A stretch of 6,289 nt of DNA from Rubrivivax sp. GTDB lineage: Bacteria; Pseudomonadota; Gammaproteobacteria; Burkholderiales; Burkholderiaceae. Location: assembly GCA_004211235.1 (NCBI GenBank), contig SEEY01000239.1, positions 1-6,289 on the forward strand. The letters run 5' to 3'. Shown here piece after piece: positions 1 to 6,289 of this stretch. The notes below the pieces were generated by a model. That model saw only the letters and a program-made list of their open reading frames with translations. It was not told the DNA's origin and searched no databases. Positions within the stretch are counted from its first letter, which is position 1. Each line of letters starts with the position of its first letter. The translations under genes and the position numbers were made by a program.

Positions 1-2053
1 GCGCACCATCGCCATCCCGACGACCCGCGTGCTGATGGCCACCAAGGGCGACTACGCGATCAACGAGTCGCACAACCTGTTCTTCGAAGGCACCTACGCC
101 AACACGAAGACCTTCACCCACATCGAACCGTTCGCGCTGGATTCCGCCAACGACGTGCAGCCGGGCAGCGGCTACACGCCGGCCGAGACGCTGGTGAACG
201 GCGTCAAGGTCGTGAACCCGCTGATCCCGCCGGCCCTGCTGGCGCTGATGACCGACCGCGACGGTGACGGCCTGCGCGACTACAACTTCACCCGCCGCAT
301 GTCCGACCTGGCGGATCGCACCTCCTCGGCCAACCGCGACACATTCCGCGTCGTCGGCGGCGCCAAGGGCGACCTCACGAAGAACTGGTCCTACGAGGCC
401 TTCCTCGGCTATGGCTTCACGCGTGAAGGCCAGACCAGCACCGGCCAGGTCAACACCCCCGCGATGCGCAATGCCCTGGCGGTCATCACGGACGCGACCG
501 GTCAGCCGATCTGCGCCGACCCGGACGCGCGCGCCCAGGGGTGCGTGCCGGCCAATGTCTTCGGCCTAAACACGTTGAGTGCAGCCGCGGCCAAGTACAT
601 CAATGCACCCGGCTCGCTGAACACGAGCGTGACGCAGAAGATGGCCGGCGCCTCGGTGTCCGGTGAGGCCTTCACGCTGCCGGCCGGCCCGGTCGGCGTC
701 GCGGCGGGCTGGGAATGGCGCCAGGAATCGTCGTCCACCGAATTCGACGCGCTGACGCAGTCCGGCCTGAACGCCGGCAATGCGCTGGCCAACACCGCCG
801 GGCGCTACTCCGTCCGCGAGCTGTTCGTCGAAGCCAAGCTGCCGCTGCTGGCAAACCTGCCGCTCGTCAAGAGCCTGGACGGCACCGTGGCCTATCGCCA
901 TGGCGACTACTCCAGTGTCGGCAACACCAAGAGCTGGAACCTGGGTCTGGACTGGGCGCTGAACTCGACCCTGCGCACACGTGCGACGCTGGCGCAATCC
1001 ACCCGCGCGCCGAACGTGGGTGACCTGTACCTGGGCGCCTCGCAGACCTTTCCGTCCGACCTGAACGACCCGTGCGCCGGCGTCAAGTCGACGGACACCG
1101 GCACGCTGGCCACGGCCTGCAAGGCCTATCCGGGCGTGGCCACCAACATGGCGGCCAACGGTGGCACCTTCACGCTCGGCCAGTCCGACCTGCAAGGCAT
1201 CAGCGGTTACGACAGCGGCAACGTCAACCTGAAGTCCGAAAAGGGCCGCTCGCTGACGGTCGGTATCGTCGTCACGCCCAAGAGCTTCGACCTGCTGAAG
1301 AACTTCACCTTCACGGCCGACTACTACGACATCGACATCGCCGGTGCGATCAACAACCCGGGCCGCCAATACGCGCTGGACCAGTGCTTCGGCAAGGGCA
1401 ATGCGGCCTACTGCGGCTCCATCACCCGCCGCACGGTGAGCAAGGGTTCGTACAGCGCCGGCTCGCTGGAGTTCATCAACCAGTTTCCCGTCAACAGCGG
1501 CGGCCAGAAGGCACGCGGTGTCGACCTGACGTCGAGCTATGCGGAAAAGGTCGGCCCCGGCACGCTGTCGGCACGCCTGAGCTACACCTACCTGATCGAC
1601 GCCTGGCTCAAGCCGACCGACGATGCCGACAAGGACACCTCGCTGGGCGAAGTGGGCAACTCGCGCAACCGCTGGATGCTGAACCTGGGCTATGCCTCGG
1701 GCCCGTGGGCGGTCAACACCACCACGACCTTCATCGGCAAGTCGTATCTGGACGACCAGTTCATGAAGGGCCTGTGCAACCAGGATGAGAATGGGGACTG
1801 CCTGGCCGACCCCGTGCAGGCTGCCGCCCGCAAGGAGCAGGGCAAGGTCGCGTCCAAGACCTACTTCGACGTGCAGGGCAGCTACAAGTGGCGCAAGGCG
1901 GAGTTCTACCTCGGCGTGAACAACCTGTTCAACGCCAAGGCGCCTCCCATCCTGACCGGTCTGCCGGGCAACACAACCGGCGCGGAAACCGATGCCGGCA
2001 CGTATGACGCCATCGGCCGCCGCTACTACGCTGGCGTGCGCTACAGCTTCTAA
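1..2053 (+). CDS. TonB-dependent outer-membrane receptor, C-terminal barrel (5' partial)
   Basis: This is the C-terminal part of a TonB-dependent receptor, a 22-strand outer-membrane barrel that imports a ligand using energy from TonB-ExbBD. The frame is open from base 2 to the TAA at 2051-2053 (683 codons), so the GTG at 29 is an internal valine. Signal peptide, TonB box and plug are not in view; the visible part starts at the early barrel strands. Family marks are the STRAPNVGDLY segment (about 998-1030), the GNVNLKSEKGRSLTVG segment (about 1217-1264), the adjacent DYYDIDIAGAI strand (about 1319-1351), and the end RYYAGVRYSF with a terminal Phe, the usual BAM signal of outer-membrane barrels. 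Long loops carry four close cysteine pairs (codons at 512/542, 1073/1118, 1385/1412, 1775/1799) and acidic calcium-loop-like motifs (254-280, 1622-1636, 1784-1810). The family is certain; the ligand (siderophore, saccharide or other) cannot be told. Confidence 0.93.
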   Translation, partial: RTIAIPTTRVLMATKGDYAINESHNLFFEGTYANTKTFTHIEPFALDSANDVQPGSGYTPAETLVNGVKVVNPLIPPALLALMTDRDGDGLRDYNFTRRMSDLADRTSSANRDTFRVVGGAKGDLTKNWSYEAFLGYGFTREGQTSTGQVNTPAMRNALAVITDATGQPICADPDARAQGCVPANVFGLNTLSAAAAKYINAPGSLNTSVTQKMAGASVSGEAFTLPAGPVGVAAGWEWRQESSSTEFDALTQSGLNAGNALANTAGRYSVRELFVEAKLPLLANLPLVKSLDGTVAYRHGDYSSVGNTKSWNLGLDWALNSTLRTRATLAQSTRAPNVGDLYLGASQTFPSDLNDPCAGVKSTDTGTLATACKAYPGVATNMAANGGTFTLGQSDLQGISGYDSGNVNLKSEKGRSLTVGIVVTPKSFDLLKNFTFTADYYDIDIAGAINNPGRQYALDQCFGKGNAAYCGSITRRTVSKGSYSAGSLEFINQFPVNSGGQKARGVDLTSSYAEKVGPGTLSARLSYTYLIDAWLKPTDDADKDTSLGEVGNSRNRWMLNLGYASGPWAVNTTTTFIGKSYLDDQFMKGLCNQDENGDCLADPVQAAARKEQGKVASKTYFDVQGSYKWRKAEFYLGVNNLFNAKAPPILTGLPGNTTGAETDAGTYDAIGRRYYAGVRYSF

Positions 2054-2082
2054 GCTGCTGACGCCTCACGGCGCCAACCCAG

Positions 2083-2107
2083 AGGGCCCGCTTCGGCGGG
2101 CCCTTTT
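2083..2107 (+). terminator. Rho-independent terminator of the receptor gene
   Basis: A perfect 9-bp stem, AGGGCCCGC (2083-2091) paired with GCGGGCCCT (2096-2104), encloses the very stable TTCG tetraloop closed by a C-G pair, and runs into TTTT (2104-2107). It begins 30 bases after the receptor stop, so it should end the receptor transcript. There is no T-run on the other strand, so it acts in the plus direction only. It lies immediately before the next plus-strand gene and must separate the two or attenuate read-through. Confidence 0.92.
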
Positions 2108-2122
2108 CATTGGCGCGTCAAA

Positions 2123-3340
2123 ATGCGCGCCGACATGACCGCCACCCCCTCGACCACCGACGTCCTCGTCATCGGCGCCGGCCCGGCCGGCAGCGCCTGC
2201 GCACGCATGCTGGCGCGCGCGGGCGTCGATGTGTTGATCGTTGACCAGCACCCGCCGGGCCGCGACAAGATCTGCGGCGACGGGCTGATCCCCGATGCGC
2301 ACAAGGCGCTGGCGCGGCTCGGCCTGCTGGACGACGTCATGCGGCGAGCGCACCCGGTCAGCCATGTCGGCTGCATCGGGCCGCGCGGCGGGCGGGTGGA
2401 CGTGCCGGGCACCTTGGCGGTGTTGCCGCGGCGGGAGCTGGATGCGCTGCTGCTGCAGGGCGCGCGCCGGCATCGCGCGCGCTTCGAGCAGGCACGCTTC
2501 GAGGCGCCGCTGGAGGTAGACGGCCGCGTCGTCGGCGCGCGGCTCAAGTGCGGTGACGAACTGCTGGACGTGCGGGCACGCTGGCTCGTGCTGGCCACCG
2601 GCGCGGTGCCCAAGGCACTGACCGCCGCCGGCATGTGTGAGCGCCACACGCCGAGCGGCGTCGGCCTGCGCGGCTATGTGAAGGCGCCGCAGATGGCGGG
2701 TCGGATCAAGGCGCTGGAGGTGGTCTGGAATCAGGCGCTGAGGCCCGGTTATGGCTGGATCTTTCCGGCGCCGGAAGGTCATTTCAACATCGGCGTCGGC
2801 GTGACCGACTCGCACGTCGACATCGACGGCAAGGGCCACAAGAAGAGCGCCAACCTGCGGGCCATCTTCGACGCCTTCGTGGCCCAGTACGAGCCGGCGG
2901 CCGAGCTGATGCGCGTCGGCGAACTGGTCGGTGAATTGAAGGGCGCGCCGCTGCGCTTCACGCTCACCGGCGCGAAGTGGACGCGGCCGGGCCTGCTCGT
3001 CACCGGCGAGGCGGCCGGCTCCACCTACTCCTTCACCGGCGAGGGCATCGGCAAGGCGATGGAAACCGGCATGCTGGCGGCAGGCGCCATCCTGGGCCAC
3101 ACGGACGACGCCGCCTCACGCGCCGCCTACGAAGCCGGCCTGACGGCGCTGAAGCCCAAATTCAAGCTCTACGAAGCCGCCAACCGCGTGAATGCCCATC
3201 CCTGGCTGGCGGACCTGGTGATCTGGCGCGGCAGCAAGAGCCCGCGCGTGCTCAACCGCATGGCCGGTGTGCTCAACGAGACGAGCAACCCGGGCAACCT
3301 GGTGAGCGTCAAGGGCATCACGCGACTGTTCTTCGAGTAG
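2123..3340 (+). CDS. FAD-dependent oxidoreductase, geranylgeranyl-reductase superfamily
   Basis: A cytosolic or membrane-associated flavoprotein of 405 residues, the usual length for this superfamily, whose characterised members reduce isoprenoid double bonds or related lipid substrates. An N-terminal Rossmann fold has the dinucleotide motif GAGPAG (residues 18-23) and an acidic residue ending strand 2 (Asp41). The family loop DKICGDG follows at 48-54 (Lys49, Cys51, Gly52). GYGWIFP (209-215), leading into NIGVGV, is the typical mid-protein strand. The second FAD motif reads GEAAG (295-299), where most relatives have GDAAG, followed by FTGEGIGKAMETG. No membrane segment or iron-sulfur cysteine cluster is seen. 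The start is either ATG 2123 or ATG 2135 (residue 5); neither has a clear Shine-Dalgarno sequence, and both keep the whole FAD fold. The gene stands between a terminator and a convergent operon, so context does not reveal the substrate. It could also be described as a generic FAD monooxygenase-like protein, but the CGDG loop and GYGWIFP favour the reductase family. Confidence 0.85.
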   Translation: MRADMTATPSTTDVLVIGAGPAGSACARMLARAGVDVLIVDQHPPGRDKICGDGLIPDAHKALARLGLLDDVMRRAHPVSHVGCIGPRGGRVDVPGTLAVLPRRELDALLLQGARRHRARFEQARFEAPLEVDGRVVGARLKCGDELLDVRARWLVLATGAVPKALTAAGMCERHTPSGVGLRGYVKAPQMAGRIKALEVVWNQALRPGYGWIFPAPEGHFNIGVGVTDSHVDIDGKGHKKSANLRAIFDAFVAQYEPAAELMRVGELVGELKGAPLRFTLTGAKWTRPGLLVTGEAAGSTYSFTGEGIGKAMETGMLAAGAILGHTDDAASRAAYEAGLTALKPKFKLYEAANRVNAHPWLADLVIWRGSKSPRVLNRMAGVLNETSNPGNLVSVKGITRLFFE

Positions 3341-3343
3341 CGC

Positions 3344-4545
<1,202 letters not shown>

Positions 4546-4549
<4 letters not shown>

Positions 4550-5958
4550 CGCAGGTAGGGGCTGACGCGGTAGCGCTCGCCTCGGTAGTGTTGGTCGAGC
4601 CGGTCCAGCAGCATGGCGATGGGCTCGGCGCCCCAGAAGGCCAGCCACTCGAACGGCCCGGCGGGGTAGTTGACGCCGAGCTTCATGGCGGCGTCGGCGC
4701 CCGCCTCGTCGCAGACGCCCTGCTGCACCGCGTCGGCGGCTTCGTTGACGAGCATCGCAATCGTGCGGGCGACGACCAGGCCGGGCAGGTCCGCCACCTC
4801 TCGTGGCACCAGGCCCAGCCAGGTCAGCCAGGCCGCGGCGCTGGCGTCGCCGGCGTAGGCGATGTCTCCCGCCGGTGCCAGCGGCAGGTCGAAGACCGCC
4901 GTGCCCGGGCCGAAGTCGCGGGCGCGGCGGCCGTCGGTCAGGCGCAGCTGGCGGTCATCGATGGCCAGGCCCATCCAGTCGCTGCCCAGCTCACGCAGCG
5001 CCCCGGGCAGGTTGGCGACGAAGCGCTCGGCCAGCGCGCCGCGACCATGCACGACGACCCGTGCCGCGCGCGGCGGCGTGATGCTGACGATGGGCAGTGC
5101 CGGCGCGCCATCCGGATAGCCATAGAAGCCGCGCCAGCTCTTGCGGCCGAGGTAGCCCGCATCGACCAGCTCCTGCTGCACGAGGGACGGCGTGAAGCGG
5201 CGGTCAAAGAAGTTGGCGGCGAACACCGAGTTCGTCACGGCAAAGTTGGTGTCGTGGCCGATCAGGTCCATCAGCTCGCAGGGGCCCATGCGGAAGCCCG
5301 CTGCGCGCAGGACCGCGTCGATCAGCTCGGGCGTGGCCGCGCGGTCCTGCAGCAGCATCAGCGCCTCGGCGTAGTAGGGCCGGGCGATGCGGTTGACGAT
5401 GAAGCCGGGCGTCGAGCGCGTGTGCACGGCCGTCTTGCCCCAGCGGCCGGCCAGGTCGAACACCGCCTTCGCGACCGCGGGCGACGTGCCCAGGCCGGAC
5501 ACCACCTCCACCAGCTTCATCAGCGGCACCGGGTTGAAGAAGTGCATGCCGACCAGGCGCTCGGGATGCCGCATGCCGCGGGCAAGCGCCGTCACCGAGA
5601 TGGACGAGGTGTTGGTGGCGATCACCGCCTCCGCCGGCAGCAGCGACTCGAGCTCGGTGAACAGCGCGCGCTTGATGTCGAGGTTCTCGACGATGGCCTC
5701 GATCACCAGATCGACGGGCGCCAGCGCATCGACCGGCGTGATGCGCGCCAGCGCAGCCTGCGCCGCTTCCGTCGTCAGCCGGCCCTTGTCGACCAGCCCC
5801 GCCAGCGTTATCGCCAGCTTCGCCTTGGCGGCTTCCGCAGCGCCGCTGCGGGCATCGAACAGCAGCACCTCGTGCCCGGCCTGGGCGGCCACCTGGGCGA
5901 TGCCGGCGCCCATCAGGCCGGCGCCGACGACGAGGATGCGGGCGTTGTGGAGCGTCAT
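4546..5958 (-). CDS. paaH: 3-hydroxyacyl-CoA dehydrogenase, PaaH type (3-hydroxyadipyl-CoA dehydrogenase)
   Basis: Oxidises (S)-3-hydroxyadipyl-CoA to 3-oxoadipyl-CoA with NAD+, feeding the thiolase encoded next. The protein has 470 residues, close to E. coli PaaH and longer than single-module dehydrogenases of about 290. The N-terminal NAD-binding fold carries GAGLMG (12-17) and Asp35 at the end of strand 2. The catalytic set matches human HAD in spacing: Ser118 in TNTSSIS, His139 in MHFFNPVPLMKLVEV, Glu151 in the same segment, and Asn189 in GFIVNR. A first C-terminal 3HCDH domain spans about 185-280 (GPCELMDLIGHD), a poorly conserved linker about 281-385, and a second 3HCDH copy about 385-470 (MKLGVNYPAGPFEW). 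This tandem layout marks the Paa subfamily, also called PaaC in older naming. It starts at ATG 5958-5956, overlapping the preceding stop, and ends with TGA overlapping the paaJ start. Neither junction shows a good Shine-Dalgarno sequence. Confidence 0.92.
5955..5958 (-). other. ATGA stop/start overlap, hydratase to paaH
   Basis: The TGA stop of the hydratase (5957-5955) shares bases with the ATG start of paaH (5958-5956). No Shine-Dalgarno-like purine run stands at the expected distance upstream of the ATG (the sense strand there reads GGACACCACCGGAATG). Termination-reinitiation by the same ribosomes is therefore the likely way paaH is translated. This overlap also decides the paaH start. Confidence 0.85.
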
Positions 5959-6289
5959 TCCGGTGGTGTCCAGTTCGGCTTGCGTTTTGCGAGGAAGGCG
6001 GCGAAGCCCTCGCGCGCTTCGGGCGTGCTGCGCACCCGGGCAATGGTCTGGGCGGTCAGCTCTCGGGCCTCCGACGTCACGGGGCCAGGCGCCAGGCGCG
6101 CGTACAGCTGCTTGATTTCCGCGTGAGCTTGCGGGCCGCAGGCGAGCAGGTCAGTCACCAAGGCGTCGACGGCGGTATCCAGCCCTTCAGCGGGCACCAC
6201 CCGCTGCACGAGGCCGACGCGCAATGCCTCGTCGGCGCCGATGCGAGCGGCCGTCAGCGCCAGCCGCCCCGCCTCGCGCAGGCCCACCG
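5955..6289 (-). CDS. Enoyl-CoA hydratase/isomerase family protein, C-terminal part (5' end outside window)
   Basis: The last 110 residues of a crotonase-fold protein are visible; the reading frame is open to the right edge and the codon at 6287-6285 is an internal valine (GTG), not a start. The pattern VGLREAGRLALTAARIGADE, then ALRVGLVQRVVP, and the ending REGFAAFLAKRKPNW is the normal C-terminal third of the family, where the last helix packs on the active site. The oxyanion-hole segments and catalytic glutamates lie upstream, so activity cannot be judged. Placed first in an operon with paaH and paaJ, it most likely hydrates 2,3-dehydroadipyl-CoA (PaaF role) or acts at the PaaG isomerase step. 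However, TAARIGADEALRVGLV and the GPQAHAEIK helix look more like methylglutaconyl-CoA hydratase (LiuC-type) relatives than E. coli PaaF or PaaG. Family membership is strong; the exact reaction is open, so no symbol is given. Confidence 0.85.
   Translation of the reverse strand, partial: VGLREAGRLALTAARIGADEALRVGLVQRVVPAEGLDTAVDALVTDLLACGPQAHAEIKQLYARLAPGPVTSEARELTAQTIARVRSTPEAREGFAAFLAKRKPNWTPPE

Noticed and set aside
29..31. GTG as the start codon of the receptor
   Set aside because: The frame is open back to the window edge, and the protein here is already within the barrel, so plug and signal peptide must lie upstream.
566..1369. A 267-codon minus-strand open frame within the receptor
   Set aside because: Val/Arg/Gln-rich shadow of the barrel coding frame with no signal, domain or ribosome site.
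2059..2120. Outer inverted repeat TGACG (2059-2063) and CGTCA (2116-2120) flanking the terminator, plus the palindrome GGCGCC (2070-2075)
   Set aside because: Five- and six-base matches are expected by chance in DNA of this composition, and no regulator is known to fit them.
2066..3100. A 344-codon minus-strand open frame antisense to the oxidoreductase
   Set aside because: The translation has no family features and is His/Arg/Gln-rich. The plus-strand frame shows clear FAD motifs.
4550..4648. Upstream in-frame start extending the thiolase by 33 residues
   Set aside because: The extension is Arg/Pro-rich, lies wholly inside paaH and is absent from the family. ATG 4549 gives the standard N-terminus and the ATGA overlap.
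4588..6126. A 512-codon plus-strand open frame antisense to paaH and the hydratase
   Set aside because: Its translation is low-complexity Arg/Gln/Gly/His/Ala-rich with no recognisable fold. It is the mirror of well-supported genes and is expected in GC-rich DNA.

Overview
The window looks like chromosomal DNA from a GC-rich Gram-negative bacterium. It encodes an outer-membrane TonB-dependent receptor, has strong G/C bias at third codon positions, and carries a phenylacetate-type beta-oxidation gene set. The style of the proteins suggests a betaproteobacterium of the Burkholderiales (Rubrivivax/Roseateles-like), but that is an impression and not a demonstrated placement. It is densely coded: five genes, two of them cut by the window edges, and no non-coding stretch longer than about 70 bases.

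Left part, plus strand. The window opens inside the beta-barrel of a TonB-dependent receptor (to 2053); its signal peptide, TonB box and plug lie upstream. A textbook intrinsic terminator with a UUCG tetraloop follows (2083-2107). Only 15 bases after its T-run a plus-strand gene begins (2123-3340) for a FAD-dependent oxidoreductase of the geranylgeranyl-reductase superfamily. Its substrate cannot be named from sequence.

Right part, minus strand. Converging on the oxidoreductase, with only three bases between the two stop codons, is a three-gene operon read right to left: an enoyl-CoA hydratase/isomerase (crotonase family, C-terminal part only, 5955-6289), a two-module 3-hydroxyacyl-CoA dehydrogenase of the PaaH type (4546-5958) and a 3-oxoadipyl-CoA thiolase of the PaaJ/PcaF type (3344-4549). 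Each gene overlaps the next by the four bases ATGA, which indicates translational coupling. Gene order follows reaction order: hydration of 2,3-dehydroadipyl-CoA, oxidation of 3-hydroxyadipyl-CoA, then thiolysis of 3-oxoadipyl-CoA to succinyl-CoA and acetyl-CoA. This is the lower part of aerobic phenylacetate degradation. The hydratase assignment is the least certain of the three.

The two halves are on opposite strands and have no evident functional link. I found no tRNA, rRNA, CRISPR array, insertion sequence or phage gene, and nothing that amounts to a new system. The points most worth a second look are the terminator tight against the oxidoreductase start, repeated calcium-loop-like motifs in the receptor, a Glu in place of Asp in the flavoprotein's second FAD motif, and a hydratase that does not look like standard PaaF or PaaG.
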